The position numbers and the translations under genes are program-made. The notes under the pieces were generated by a model. The model had not been told where the DNA came from. It did not search any database and was given only the letters and a program-made list of their open reading frames with translations. From the NCBI RefSeq assembly GCF_017654505.1, contig NC_054536.1, positions 10,445,794-10,509,793 of the forward strand: DNA of 64,000 nucleotides, read 5' to 3'. How positions within the stretch are numbered: position 1 is the stretch's first letter; each line of letters opens with the position of its first letter. Positions 24,801 through 38,178 of this stretch are shown piece after piece. The stretch comes from Polyodon spathula. Taxonomy: Eukaryota; Chordata; Actinopteri; Acipenseriformes; Polyodontidae.

Positions 24801-27800
24801 ATTTGCTCAAAAGGCGGCAAGAGTGAAATGCATTACTTTAGTTCTGCCAACCTCTGCCACAAAGGATTGTGGGTTATCTGTCCCGATTGAAATTTCAGTT
24901 TTGAAATGTGCACATTGTTTGATGTCTTGCTATCCTCCTATCACAAAACCCTGACAATCTACTGTGAGAGAGTTTCGGCAGAGTCTTGATTGACAGATGT
25001 ATGTCAAACCAGGGGAATACTTTGCTCGTCCTGCAGGCTGTTTGCAGTAATGCAATACAGTCAAATTGATTCTCTTGATTAAACGTTTCAGGAGTCTATA
25101 TACCATGAGCATTTTTTAATGTTTATTTTAAAAGCAGGTCAAATTGAATGCAGTTCATTAATTACTCAAAAACACTCAATCAAGATTCTGCAAAAGCCAC
25201 AGATGGATTTATTTTTAAATTTCCCTGCGTCAAGGAGACAATGATTGTTATGTGATGAGAGAGAGAGAGTGATGTAGAATACTAGAACCAATATCATTGA
25301 CTGTAGGTGGGAGCATATGACATGTGTGCATCAGAAAATGTATGGTCTTCTGTGGTCACAAAAATTGAGGCCAAACGTCTCTAATCCAATTTAAAAAAAA
25401 AAACCTTAGCTTGTTGATGAACATTTAAGGCAAACTGCTGCACCTATAGTGCTAAAATACCACCTACTGTACATAAGTGTTTCAGGATTTTTTTTAGAGC
25501 ATGTAGATGGTGTAAAAGTCTCCAACGTTGTCATAAAACTGCATTTTATATTTAAAAAAATGAGATACAACAATGTAGCACTTTTAAACAAATATGTCAG
25601 TAATATACATGCCCAGCCAGGACCGTGAGTTATAAATTAGAGCTATCAGTATAATAATGTTGATGACCACGACATATATCAACAGTACTACAGAATAGTG
25701 TAGAATAAAAACTAGCAGTGAGCTAAAATCACATTGTGAAAAGCAGCTCTCCATGTTAATGCAAAAAAGTGTGACATTCAGACAGATGGATGAATGGACA
25801 TACAGGTACCCCCTGTATCTACATAATCTCTTACTTTTAATAGCTTAAACTAATAATATTAATACCAAGTTTCAAGACAAACGGATAAGCGGTTCTCCCC
25901 TTGTGGGGGTCATAAAAGAGCTTACCGTTCTACGTTTTATTTCATGAAAGAGCTTGTTGGTTTTCTGCTGATAAGAATCAGTACAGCTGTCGTTGGCAGA
26001 ACAGATATTAATCAAACTTCAACGCATGCTGGGCCTCGGTGAGCCGCTCGCAGATCAGTGAAGCTCAGCTGCCTGTGGAAAATCCAAATCCAAACCGTGT
26101 AGCATTGTTGCTGAGACAACCAGTAAGGGTTAAATATAGCCTATTTTGCCCTTTGTGAAAATGTTTGCAGTGGTGGAATTTGTGCGATTTTGTAGTGGGG
26201 TGAAAAAAAACCACAAAAAGCCTTTACTATGTAGTGCCTTCGTATTCACAATGTGAAAAAAACATATTTTCAAGTGGTCTATAAAATCCAAGTTAGGCAG
26301 GTTCCTTAATCGATTCAATTATTGAAAATCCTGTAGTGAAATCAAGACACACTGCCTCTGCAGCCCAGTTATAAATAGTTTTTATGGTGTTTTAATGGTT
26401 ACATTTGGGAAAGGGCAATTTATCAATGACTGTAATTGTGTTGTTTGGCAGAGTTGTGCATCCAAAAGAATTGAATCCAGATCTGTATATCTATATGATG
26501 TGATAGGTGTTACTGAAACTTGGTTGTCTGAGAGTGATGGGGACGAATATAATATTTGTGGGTATACACTGTATAGGAAAGACAGGCAGGACAGAAGAGG
26601 AGGAGGGGTAGCATAAGAAACAGTCTTGAAGCCCAGGGGTTAAACCTGGACAAAGAAAATAAAGCCGAATCAATATGGGTTAGAATAACGGACAAAAATT
26701 CAAAGGGCATAATAATAGGAGCATGCTATAGACCTCCAGATTCAGACAGTGAGCAAAATAATCTGTTATACAATGACATTAGAAATGTGTGTAGCAAAGG
26801 AGAAGCCATACTAATGGGGGATTTCAACTTCCCCCATATAAAATGGGAAAACCCGGTGGGTAGCACGAAGGATGAAATTGAAATGGTGGAAATGACAAAT
26901 GACTACTTCCTAACACAATTTGTCAAGGCACCGACTAGATTGGAGGCATGCCTTGATTTAGTATTTTCAAATAACGAAGACAGAATAACTAGAACAGAGG
27001 TCAGAGAACCACTGGCAAACTCAGACCACAACATGGTCTCATTTGAAGTGTTTTTTAAAACCCCAAAAGTAAAGACTAAAGCTAAGGTTTACAATTTTAG
27101 AAAAGCAAACTATGAAGGTATGAAACAGAGAGTAACAGAAGTAGATTGGATTAAAATAGAGAAAACACCCACAGAAGAAGGATGGTTGTTCTTCAAAAAT
27201 GTAGTACTAGAGGCGCAAAACAATTACATCCCTAAAGTAGACAAATCTAAATGTAAAACTAAATTGCCAAAATGGTTTAATAGATCAATTAAAAAAAATA
27301 TTCAGTGAAAAAAGACACTTTACAGAGCATTAAAAAAGGACCAAAAAGAAAGTACAGAGAAAGAGTACACGGAACTGCAAACGCAAGCCAAAAAGGAAGT
27401 TAGAAAGGCCAAGAGAGAAATAGAAATGAACATTGCTAAGGGAGGTAAAACCAATTACAAAATGTTTTTCCAATATTACAACAGCAAGAGAACATTCAAA
27501 GAGGAGATTAGATGTTTAAGAGATACAAATGGCAAAATCATAGATGAAGAAAAAAAAAAATAGCAAATATATTAAATGATTACTTTTCACAAGTTTTTAC
27601 AAAGGAAGATACGGACAACATGCCCCACATGTCATCCAGTTCCTATCCAGTTTTAAATAACTTTAGCATAACCGAGGCAGAAGTGTTAAAGGGACTAGGA
27701 GCTCTTAAAATAAACAAATCCCCTGGGCCAGGTGAGATCCTCCCAATAGTACTCAAAGAAGTGAAAGAAGTAATTTACAAACCGCTAACCAAGATCATGC

Positions 27801-30194
27801 AGCAGTCTCTTGATACAGGGGTTGTACCGACAGACTGGAAAATTGCAAACGTAATACCGATCCACAAAAAGGGAAACAAAACTGAACCAGGTAACTACAG
27901 ACCAGTAAGCCTGACTTCTATTATATGCAAACTTATGGAAACTATAATAAGATCCAAAATGGAAAATTACCTATATGGTAACAGGGTCCTGGGAGACAGT
28001 CAACATGGTTTTAGGAAAGGGAGATCGTGTCTAACTAACTTGCTTGATTTTTTTGAGGATGCAACATCGATAATGGATAACTGCAAAGCATATGACATGG
28101 TTTATTTAGATTTCCAGAAAGCTTTTGACAAAGTCCCGCACAAAAGATTAATTCTCAAACTGAACGCAGTTGGGATTCAAGGAAACACATGTACATGGAT
28201 TAGGGAGTGGTTAACATGTAGAAAACAGAAAGTACTGATTAGAGGAAAAACCTCAGAATGGAGTGTGGTAACCAGTGGTTTACCACAGGGATCAGTATTA
28301 GGTCCTCTGCTATTCCTAATCTACATTAATGATTTAGATTCTGGTATAGTAAGCAAACTTGTTAAATTTGCAGATGAAACAAAAATAGGAGGAGAGGCAA
28401 ACACTGTTGCAGCAGCAAAGGTCATTCAAAATGATCTAGACAAGATTCAGAACTGGGCAGACACATGGCAAATGAGAATTTCTCTCAACCATGTCGATCC
28501 AAGGGACTTTTTCGACCTGAAAAAAGAACCAAGGACCACAGGTTACAAATGGAGATTAAACAAAGGGGCATTCAGAACAGAAAATAGGAGGCACTTTTTT
28601 ACACAGAGAATTGTGAGGGTCTGGAATCAACTCCCCAGTAATGTTGTTGAAGCTGACACCCTGGGATCCTTGATGAGATTCTGGGATCAATAAGCTACTA
28701 ACAACCAAACGAGCAAGATGGGCCGAATGGCCTCCTCTCGTTTGTAAACTTTCTTATGTTCTTATATGATTTTAAACTAAGTGAGTTGCCGTGCTGAAAA
28801 CCTCATGAAAACATTGAAGGGCTGGGGATTGATACCGTGTCATACAGCATTAAAGGCAGCAATGCCAAGTTGTGTTTTCAAGATAGTTGTGTACAGTGGG
28901 CGTAAGACTAAAACTTCAATGATTAACTTGTAGCTTGCTATGAAAGCTTAAAAAAAAAAAAAAAAAAAAACTCCCCCTGTTGTTAAATATGTTATTAATG
29001 AGATTAAAACATGTTCAGGCCTGTGCTGAACCATTTGACTTTTGAATCACCAGATTACATAAAATTGTGCTTTAAATGATATACTGTACACTGTTAAAAA
29101 TAGTTACCATTGCATTAGAGCTGAACACAATAAAATCAACAAAGCATTTTCTGAAAAAGAACCCACGATTTACCAGTAGAACCTGTGTAACAATACTGCA
29201 AGCCAGTGGCACTGGAGCGATTTTTATAGTGGGGGTACTGAAAGTCATTGAGCAAAACTGTAACCCCTGTATATGATGGAAACAGGTGCACAGCACTTCA
29301 ATCCAGGGGGTGCTCCCACACCCACAGCACCCCTAGTTCCAGGCGTACTCTATATTGTAATACTGTATAACAAAACCTTTAATTCTATAATTTACAAAAC
29401 ACTGGCAACAAGTTACACTGATGATGTGTAATATATGTATTAAGAGCTTAAGATATACAGTATCTAGATAACCATTTATCTGTTTTGATAGTATCATTAT
29501 GTGGGTTATATGTAGGGGCTATTTGCCTGTTTGTCTGTCACATCTTTAGCAGTGAATGCATGCACAAAGCAACCCTTAGAGAAAAGATCAATCTCATTGG
29601 GATGTCGTAAATCAGCACTGCACAGTGGCCCTGTGACATTAACAACATAAGTTTACCTGAAATGTATAAAAGAATTATACAATTTTTTTTTTTTTTCTGA
29701 TTATGTTTCACAGTGCACTGTGGGGCAGGATGTAAGGTGAGTGAGAGCACTCTTTTTGGGATTGACTCGCCCTGCTGGAGTGCAGGTTATAGATGTACAT
29801 ACAGGAGCCCCATGTGATGCTATCTGCAATGGTAACCCCCATGGGACATGCGGTCCGGTGTACAAAAGGCAAAATAAACACTGTACAAAAACTACAAATA
29901 AAAGGTGCCGTGATGACAACTCGCGCTGCTCCGCTAACAAATGGAGGATCCGCTTCCACACCTCCCTGCTATATTGGGTGGGATCTACTATCCCGCAACT
30001 AACTCCCTGTCCCTCAGGCAGTTAACCCAACTGCAACCTCATATACACACGCTTGTTGGCGCGTTGCAGCTTCTGTTTCCCGGAACAAATCCCCAACCAC
30101 CTCCCGAACTCGAAGTCCATATATTTTAATATTGTTATTCTTGGCTGATCTTTCAGCAAATCAGAAAGTAGTAAAAATTACAAAATAGCAATAC

Positions 30195-30253
<59 letters not shown>

Positions 30254-33200
30254 TCATGCTGAACATCTGGGGGATTTGGGAATCAATTCCTCAAACAGGG
30301 AGCTTCAATCCGATTAGATTGTGTATAAAGTCCAATTCAAATGTAAGCTCTAAGTAGGCAGTGTGCAGAGGAGATAATGTGGGTGGATGATATAATGTGT
30401 ATAATACAGTCACCTTAACTGTTTTGTTCTACATTTCTAATAAAGGTTTGTCTACTTAGTTTTACCTTGTTCAGCGTTTCCCATTACCACAAGACCTACA
30501 GTCATGTGCCTCATGTTGAATGATCTGTTTTTCTGCATGTGCTGATGTTTTCTGATGCTCACTTTACCTGTAGTAAACAATATTTTTAGCATACCTAAGA
30601 TTGGTTTTATGTGCAAGTCCAGATATCCCAGCTGTTCATTCTAATCCACTAGACTACACTGTTGAAATGCTTTACAACTACTGTATAATAATAAATCTGT
30701 TGATTCTCATACGTGAATGCGTTTCAGCCTGACACTTATTACATTATTAATAATGTACACCAAAGAGTGTGCTGGTAACAGCTGCTGACTTATCTTGCCT
30801 CAGCTGTATAAGCAAACACTAGCACCTCCTTGTGAAGCCCACAGACTTAATCTCCCTGTCACTGAAGCCTGTCTCCCTGTCCCGAAGCTGCATACCTTGT
30901 CATGTATAAGCTGACAAACAGGCAGGAGCTCTTTTCACTGAAACAGTTTGCTGCACAAAAGGGGCAACACTTGTCACACTCACCTCGGGCATTACATTCC
31001 TTTTCCAAAGTGGGTATTATGTGAACTTTTCAAGCCATTTACATTGCGTTATTTCATTAACTTGATTTATTTTAAGTACCCATTGGTTAACTAAATATTG
31101 GCATAGCAATAAAAAAAAAGGTAGTTCAGAATTCATTATTCATTAGACTACATGCTGTAATAGGTAATAGACTACTTTTATATTGCCATTTTTAACTATA
31201 TGCTATTTATGTACATGCAATGTTTGGACTGCCCCTCTTGTGACTGTGGGAGCTGTTGGTTCTGGTTAAATTTGCCATGTGTTGTTGCTGTTGCTTGATT
31301 TTGGAAAGACGCAGTGTCAGATGATTGGCGGTTTAGGGGTTGAACAATATATTTTTTGTATAGGTTCAATTCTATCTTTAAGTCATGAATGTCAGCCGAT
31401 TGCGTGCAGTGTCAGATTGTACAGTGTATATTTCATGCACTCCCAGGCTACTGTAATTGTGGCCTCCAGCGATTCCTTTGCTCTTCATAATTATTGCTTG
31501 TCAGATTAAGTGGTGAAGAATGACCTGGTACAAAAGAAAACAGTGAGTATTCATTGTAAATGCAGGGTTTCTCTCATAATAAGGAGCAGGGCTCATAATG
31601 AATATCCTTTTTTTTAAATTCCTTTTAATTATATTAATATGATTTACTCAGCACAAAGAGTATAATAAACTTTTGTACAGTGTGTGTGCTGTTTGGTCTT
31701 TCTTTGTATTAACCTTTGGAACATTCCTTGCAGGAATGGTCAATAAAATCCATTGGTCAATACTTGAGTCCCTCTCAAATGTATTTTAAGAAGAAACCAT
31801 TTGAACAACCGCTCAATTCCTTGTGTACCTTAATGGGTTAAAACAAAAATCTGCTTGGCAAGAAGCATACATGGTTTTGTCATTAAAAGCCTTGCAAAGT
31901 GGACTGATTAATTGTGTTACATGAACCATTAACTGCAATTCAGAAATCACTATTAGATTCTTAAAGCCTTTTACTGGAATTCGTTGTTGGCATGATTATT
32001 TTTATGAAAGGAAAAAAAAAAAAAAACGGCAATTATAATTCTAAAACTAGCACAAAATAATTTAGCATTCAATACAAACCTTTAAATTTCCCCAGGGTTG
32101 TTTTTTATCTCTGTTTTTTTTTAACTTGTGCTAATGACCATTAGGTGCAAAAGCTTTAAAAATCTTGCTCCATATGATTTAATCATGATTAGGGCTGTAT
32201 TTATTTCACGGTAGAAAAATGGCTTATTTCCCAGCATTTTGAGTCCTAAAAATAGATATTTCAAGATATTCCACAATTAAACATAATATTTACTAAAGCA
32301 GAAAAAAATTGATAATTTTCTCATGTTATTATACAGTAAATGTTCCTAAATATTTAAATGCTTGCCTGAAAATTAGTAAATGCTCAATTGTAGAATATTT
32401 AATTTGTTATGTCCACCTTTTAAACACCTTCTATTTTCATCATCAGGGAATTTATTGAACTAACTAAAAACATACATGTAAAAATACCTATAAAGACAGG
32501 TGGAGTTTCGTGCGCTTAGTGATCTTTAGCAGAAATATTTCTGATCTTTGATGCAACTGGTGAGTTTTTCGTTTCAGACATTTTTAAGTAATTGTGCAGC
32601 TCTATGCTGTGTGTTTAATTATTAACCAGATGCAAACTAAACCGGTTGGTAGGTTACCAATACAGTGTAACAGGTAGTGTGCCAATAAGGCAAACATTTG
32701 CTATATTTATTTTTGCGATACAAATATGTATGTTGATGTTATTCTTTCAGAAACTGGTACATTTCATGGAAATTGTGAAATCCACGATAACTGTGAAAGT
32801 AGTTTTGTGGCTTTCCATATCAAAAAAAGTTGAATTCCAAAACTTTTTGTTAAGCATTTAGACTACATTTAGTTAAGCATCCCTTCTGTAAATCTGCCAC
32901 ATTTAAAACAAAGCATATCTCACAGAATTGATATTTGTATGGCAATATGCATATTATTTTGTGACTTGACTTCTAACTGTAATAAGGCTAATATGGCTCT
33001 ATTTTGGCAATGCAGCTGCCAGGGGTGACCAAAGCTCCAGCCCAGGTTTTTATTCCAAACTATACTGAACAATTCAAAGAGATTTAATTTAAAGAAAGCT
33101 CTGCCCACCATTGCCATTACTGCCTATATGGTATGTGACATCTTCCAGGTTTTATTTGGTCTCATCAGTAATCATTACTTTTTGCACCTTTTTTTTACTT

Positions 33201-35317
33201 GTTTCATAGACAGGAACATATACTGATTGCGTGATCTGTTCCACAAAAGGATAGCAATACAAATCACAGTATTCCGTGTCTTTCCCCATTAACTTGGTAT
33301 AATATGGCCATGCCATTCCTAAGGGTTCAGAGCCTTCTTTTGAATGGTCTGTTTACACTGTAATGTATGGTCTGTGGTATTATTATATATATACATCAGG
33401 TGCAGCTATTTAGTTATAGTTGATATAGTCATACTTTTTTCTTGTTAATTGTTATTTTTATGGGATTCCAGTTTTTCAAACTTCTTTTAAACTGGTACTG
33501 GGATGACATTGGCATTTGATTTATGTAGTCATGTTTATCTTTTGCCTTTCTAAAACACATCATCATCAGGACAGAATGTTGGCTCTACTCCAGCATAAAG
33601 GACCATGAGTCATTTCCACTCTGGAAGCTTGCATGCATCTTTGTAATTGCATGTGGAATCAGTGTTGCATGAAACATTCAAGTGTTTCACACAAACAATC
33701 AGAAAACATAACTGCAGCACACCTGTTTGTGAAGTTGGGCACTAGAAGTCACTAAGAGTCAGCAATTCAATTGGGTTTGTACGTTCTACGTTTCTATAAG
33801 TTACCACCATCATTCATTGCTTGATGGCATTGATCCAGCAGACCCGTAAGTTATCATTAACGTCGTTGGACAATTTTAATATAATCCTCAATGTAAAGAC
33901 CTGAGCGTTCATTTTTACATTTCAATCAGTTGAAACTCTGCACCAGAAAAGTACAGTGATCGTTTAGGAGCAGCTACATTTACCAGGGTTACATAACCAC
34001 AGCTTTAGTCACGTCACTGTACACCCAATCAGGATTTCTCTCTTTACGATTAAATACTTCATACGTGGTATTAATTTTACCATTATTTCAAAGTGAGTCA
34101 TATTTGAGACTCTTTCCTTTTTGTCATTAGGGGCTTGGGTTAAAACATATATATTTCTTAACATTTTAAAACATATATAAAATGATAGTTATTTGCTGCA
34201 CTCATTACACTCAGTTTGTAAAACCCCAGCAAGACTGTATCCTTATTTGCCGTGGAGAGATGTTAAGGTTATGATAAGAAAGGTATTGTCTTGTTCACCC
34301 TCTTGTCTATCATATCTCTCTCTCTCTCTGTCTCTCTCTCTCTCTGCTTCATATCCTTTTTTCTGTTTGCGTGCAGAGAGAGTGGCACCTGCACTTACTT
34401 CTCACTTCAGGAAATATTCTTGCAATTGTAAATTTCATGCCTGATGGGTTTTAATTGTTAGGTGAGAAACATGATCTTAAAGTAAATAGAAGGCTGCAGC
34501 CTATAGAGGTGGGATTAGTTTATACAAGTGAGGAATAAGGAACAGGAAGACCACAAAGGCTGAATTCTGAAAGAGTTTCTGTAAGCCTTTGTTTAGATAA
34601 TTAGTTTTTTATTTAAACATGACCCAGCAGAATTCAATCCCATAATTCAAATGAATTGTTAACAGGTTATTCAGTGCCACACAGAGAATATGAATGAGAA
34701 GAATTGAACTAAACCTGGGAGTTTTTCCAAAGACAGAGACAGCATCCAAGGCTCATATCAAAATCCTAAAAATGAAATAATCACAGATTAAGCCAGAAGG
34801 ATATCTGGTAATTTAATTTATCATATTGTTTGTTTAGCCATCTAGAGTGAAAAGAAAAACTCTTATGGCTTAGGCTTGAGGAATTAGCTGTTAGAGACGA
34901 ACAGGTTTGATACTTTTACACATTAATATAATTTGTTTTCACATATATAGGAGTATTGCTGTATTTGTGCACCTTTTCACTTGTTTTTTTTTTATTTTTG
35001 TTTTTGCTTTATAGCCATGGCCCAACGTTTCCAACCTGGCTAAGGACTACATCAACAGGCTGTTGACAGTTGACCCAAGCGAACGCATGACTGCGACCCA
35101 GGCACTGAAGCACCCGTGGATCGTTACCATGGCAGCCTCATCCTCCATGAAGAACCTCCACCGCTCTATCTCCCAGAACCTGATGCGCCGGGCGTCCTCC
35201 CACTGCCAGAGCTCCAAGTCGGGACAGTCCAGTCGCTCTAGCCGGTCTCGACGCATTTGGGAGAAGGAAATCCTGGAGCGCAACTTGAAATACCAGCCCC
35301 ACTATGAGCAACAATGA
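18888..35317 (+). CDS. PSKH2: Serine/threonine-protein kinase H2 (three coding exons, 415 aa)
   Basis: A CaMK-group kinase. Exons are 18888-19165, 20462-21128 and 35015-35317, with donors GTAAAA and GTAAGT, acceptors ending AG, and 1248 bp in frame. MGCGTSK is a dual lipidation motif: Gly2 for myristoylation and Cys3 for palmitoylation, implying membrane association. A Gln run is encoded near 19060-19076. Catalytic motifs are all present: glycine loop GRGSFSRV (101-108), AIK Lys123, HRDLKPEN (Asp214), DFG (Asp235), GTPEYIAPE (255-263). A Ser/Arg-rich tail follows the kinase domain. PSKH1 is the close alternative. The words SGNKDGDW and [16 protein letters not shown], plus linkage to E2F5, favour PSKH2. 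Human PSKH2 has Asn at the HRD Asp, whereas this protein looks active. Intron 2 is about 13.9 kb and carries a LINE. Confidence 0.9.
19166..20461 (+). other. PSKH2 intron 1
   Basis: A 1.3-kb AT-rich intron with a short (CTAT)n at about 19499-19519 and A-rich runs. No repeat element or nested gene was recognised. Confidence 0.8.
26787..27308 (+). pseudogene. LINE endonuclease fragment, C-terminal part
   Basis: The frame contains [15 protein letters not shown] (the metal-binding Asp/Asn block) and [10 protein letters not shown] (the catalytic Asp-His pair) of the exonuclease-endonuclease-phosphatase fold that nicks the target DNA. The N-terminal ETWL block lies in another frame upstream, after a premature stop at 26614-26616. 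The frame ends at TGA 27306-27308, before the linker to reverse transcriptase. Confidence 0.8.
27620..28693 (+). pseudogene. LINE reverse transcriptase with deletion and altered active site
   Basis: Fingers and palm are present ([39 protein letters not shown]). The catalytic box reads FADE instead of FADD, changing the second active-site Asp. About 150 codons between the box and the C-terminal WNQLP block are deleted in frame, so the thumb is lost. This copy cannot be active. Confidence 0.85.
30190..30253. repeat. (AAT)n microsatellite
   Basis: About 21 trinucleotide units. Confidence 0.95.
34314..34345. repeat. (CT)n microsatellite with one interruption
   Basis: About 15 CT units interrupted by a GT. 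Confidence 0.9.
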
Positions 35318-36649
35318 TTCCACGAGGGGGGCTGTTTAAAGACATGACTTTCAAAGTCAAACAGTGTGTTTAGACTTACAACTCGGACCTGAACTGGCTC
35401 AGAGTCAGTTCAGATCCGAGTTCTACTCAGATTAGAAGATTCTTATAATTTGACCCACTCATTTACACATGAGCATAGTATGTGAGCGCACAGCCTGTGA
35501 ACTGTAGCGCGTACCCGAGGGCGTCATATTAACCACCTTGTTAAGCATGAAGCCAGTTCCCATCCCCAAAGCACAGAGGAAGTGTTTAAATGAGCAAGCC
35601 TATCATGTGTGTCACTTGTGTGTTTCTACTTCAAGGTGGTCATTCCAGATTAAATTTTACCATTAGAAATGGACCGATGCATTGAGAACTTGCATATCAG
35701 ACATTAAAAGAAAGCGGTGTTATTACACATCAGTCTGACATCTCTTCTTATATGGGAATGTAAACAATAACTCCTGTTTATTCTCTTACCCATGAAAAAT
35801 ATGAATTTTTGCTATTCAACAAAATCAAAACTCATTCATTTAATAGCTAAAAAGAAACATCTGCAACTATCAATTGTTTTCTCTTCTCCACCCAGAACTC
35901 AAGTTTATATACCAGATACTAACAACGCATCACGGTAATATCATAAAAGCCTTACATAAAATAAAAATAGCTCTTTCTAGGGGGCAAATGCAGGCCTTTG
36001 ATTAAAAGTAATGTGTTTTTAACATTACTCTACCAGTATAAATAACAGAATCGGAATTTTGAATTGTGTGTATTTACTGCAGATCTAACAACTTGCTGTC
36101 TTCTTTCTATTGTCATCTAATCAAAACATATTACATGTACATAATCATATTAGAAAACATAGATCCACTATTCCCATTTAAACACGTGACACACATAATC
36201 AGAATTATTACATTCATAATGTATAAGATTGTTTATTTTATTTTAAATGACGCTAACACATGCAAAAAATGAAAGCTGAAAATTGGGACTGTCTGGTAAC
36301 CCTATTCACATCACGGCACTTCGATGATACCCTTTGATAAAGCCTATAAATTTACGTTGATTAAACTTCTTCACACATGCAGCTTTATTTTTAAAATTGT
36401 ATATTTGCTAGTGTGGTGATGCATATAATTAAACAAGTGCTGTGAAGGTCTAAAAGCATGTTACTTTTATATAAATGACTGTATTCGCTCCGTGAAGGAA
36501 ACTTCTTTTTCATAGCGACTTCACTGTAATGGTTTGTTTAATTCTCGATAGAGGTACCGACAAATCTAAACGTTTCCTAATATTGATATGTATCAAAATA
36601 CGATCACAGGTTACGTTTGTAGATATGTGTGAAAAATAATATTTTTGCC

Positions 36650-36655
36650 AATAAA
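36650..36655 (+). terminator. Candidate PSKH2 polyadenylation signal
   Basis: AATAAA lies 1.3 kb after the stop codon. Another AATAAA-like site occurs near 35962 in an A-rich stretch, so the exact 3' end is uncertain. Confidence 0.3.
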
Positions 36656-36659
36656 GTTT

Positions 36660-37454
36660 CATGACAACTAGGCTGGTTTTACATTTATCCCACATGAATT
36701 ATTAAAGGTCTTTCCACATTATAGCACAAATATGAAAGTATGTTTGTATTTTGGAATCCTCTGCCATTCTCAGAGTTCTGTCAAATTTATTTTTTGGTTC
36801 TGCTGTCATAGTAACAATCACAACTTCCTATTGCTATTGTCTGTGCCTGTTTGATGCTGACAGTGGGGCCATTACCCAGCAAAAAACAGACCAAAGCAAG
36901 CCACTTTTAGGACGGCTGGACCGAGGACGGCTGGGTTTACACACAAAAAAAAGACCTAAGAAGTCTCAGAGAATTCACTGTAGATACAGAAAGTAAATTA
37001 ACATTGTTTTTGTTTTTCTTGGACCAGAAGCTCTTGAATCAGTGACACACCAACATGGATAACTGACAAATTTTACTTTTCCAAAAAAGACTTAAGGACT
37101 TTCCATTCTATTCAAGCTATCCTCAGCACTGTTTGTAGAGTTTAAACTGTTACTGTGATTTGTTTTAAAATGGTGGATATTTATATGGTACTTTCCTGTA
37201 GTAATTTACAGCGCAGTCCGACACATTTATTCTTCTTTGTGTGGTTGTTCAGAGACGGCATGCAGCACACCTTCATGTCAGTCCACTCAAATCAAGCTTA
37301 CTGCTTTCACACAATACCTTTTAACTCCCAAACTCGTAATTCGGTAATCTCTTCTGGAATGTGAAGTCACTTACTCTCAACAAAACATGTGCAGAGGTGG
37401 TGTGAAGACAAACAGAAGCAAGTTTATTCCACGAATAATAAATGAAAATATGAG
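36660..37454. other. Intergenic DNA after PSKH2
   Basis: No convincing gene was recognised. Open frames near 36751 and 37155 are short and lack motifs. Confidence 0.35.
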
Positions 37455-37715
37455 GCTTTAAGCCAGAATGGGAGGAAGAGTTTGCGTTCACAGAAAACAG
37501 TGGCAAGCCTGTTTCTCATCTGCAACAAATCGCTTACACACTGTAGTTTATGCAAGACGAGCAACCTCAAACATCATTATGAAACAAATCACAACACATT
37601 TTCATCAGAATATCCTCCTGGATCAGATTTCAGGACAAACAAGATAAGCTCTTTAAAAGCACATCTCCTCAGTCAGCAGATGCTCTTTTGGGTTTCAGTA
37701 AAGAAGCTGATGTAA
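37455..37715 (+). pseudogene. hAT-type transposase N-terminal BED-finger fragment (ZBED5/GTF2IRD2-like)
   Basis: Across two frames it reads PEWEEEFAFTENSGKPV and then CNKSL..SNLKHHYETNHNTF followed by FRTNKISSLKAHL. This is the typical start of hAT (Charlie-like) transposases and their domesticated relatives: a Trp-containing leader, a C-x2-C...H-x4-H BED finger and a basic helix. One frameshift lies near 37500. The catalytic domain does not follow, so this is a truncated insertion. Confidence 0.65.
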
Positions 37716-38178
37716 CGACTCAAGCCAGTTTTGTATGGCATGGATAGGGCTCTTCGTTTTCGGTTTTTAGTTTTTGTCATGTAATGTCCTTGTGGGAGGG
37801 TAGTGGGTGGAGCTTTTGGGAAGGACCAGAAATGACAGCACACAGGAGCCGGAAATGGAGTTTAGTCCTTAGAGCCCTGTACCATCAATGGTATCAGGGC
37901 AGGGTTTTATTTTACAAAAATAATAAAAATAGAACAGTCCAGTACTGCAAGAAATAAACAAGAAAACCACCTGGAATACCAGCAATGGTAAACTCAGGTT
38001 TGAAATAAAAAGAGTAAACAAAAAATGTCACGGTTATAAAATAAATAACAACAAAGGAAGCACTGGGTTTCTTTGTGGTACTGCGGTGGGTTTCCTCTCA
38101 CCGCTTCTTAGCTCCCTTCCACAGATTAATGTCCAGTCCTAGGTTCCTCACTCCGGTAATCCAACACATCCAGCAATC
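37716..38178. other. Intergenic DNA left of a Tc1 copy
   Basis: GC-moderate sequence (GTGGGAGGGTAGTGGGTGGAG at about 37791) that looks like repeat debris but matches no family I can name. It directly joins the truncated left end of the Tc1 element. Confidence 0.3.

Larger units (their letters stand above)
26480..28766 (+). mobile_element. CR1-like LINE copy 2, with endonuclease and internal deletion
   Basis: The longest LINE copy in the window. It starts in the apurinic-like endonuclease ([10 protein letters not shown] near 26505), continues through the endonuclease SDHNMV block, a basic linker and reverse transcriptase, and ends with the same 3' UTR and TTCTTATG tail as copy 1. About 470 bp corresponding to 6931-7410 of copy 1 are missing, replaced by a short filler. 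Frameshifts at about 26615 and 27308-27560 break the single reading frame. Confidence 0.92.
21129..35014 (+). other. PSKH2 intron 2 (13.9 kb)
   Basis: The intron carries the LINE copy at 26480-28766, poly(A)/poly(T) at 22529-22570, a locally GC-rich patch at 23690-24080, an (AAT)n tract at 30190-30253 and a (CT)n at 34314-34345. The segment 29700-30130 is also less AT-rich and has overlapping open frames on both strands, but no recognisable protein. Elsewhere I see only AT-rich intronic DNA. Confidence 0.75.

Noticed and set aside
29700..30130. Overlapping open frames on both strands, suggestive of an alternative exon
   Set aside because: No recognisable domain and no convincing splice pair. 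It may be a repeat but I cannot name it.
18888..35317. PSKH1 as the identity of the kinase
   Set aside because: The N-terminus is PSKH1-like, but the segment [24 protein letters not shown] and the linkage to E2F5, RBIS and LRRCC1 favour PSKH2. A tree would settle it.
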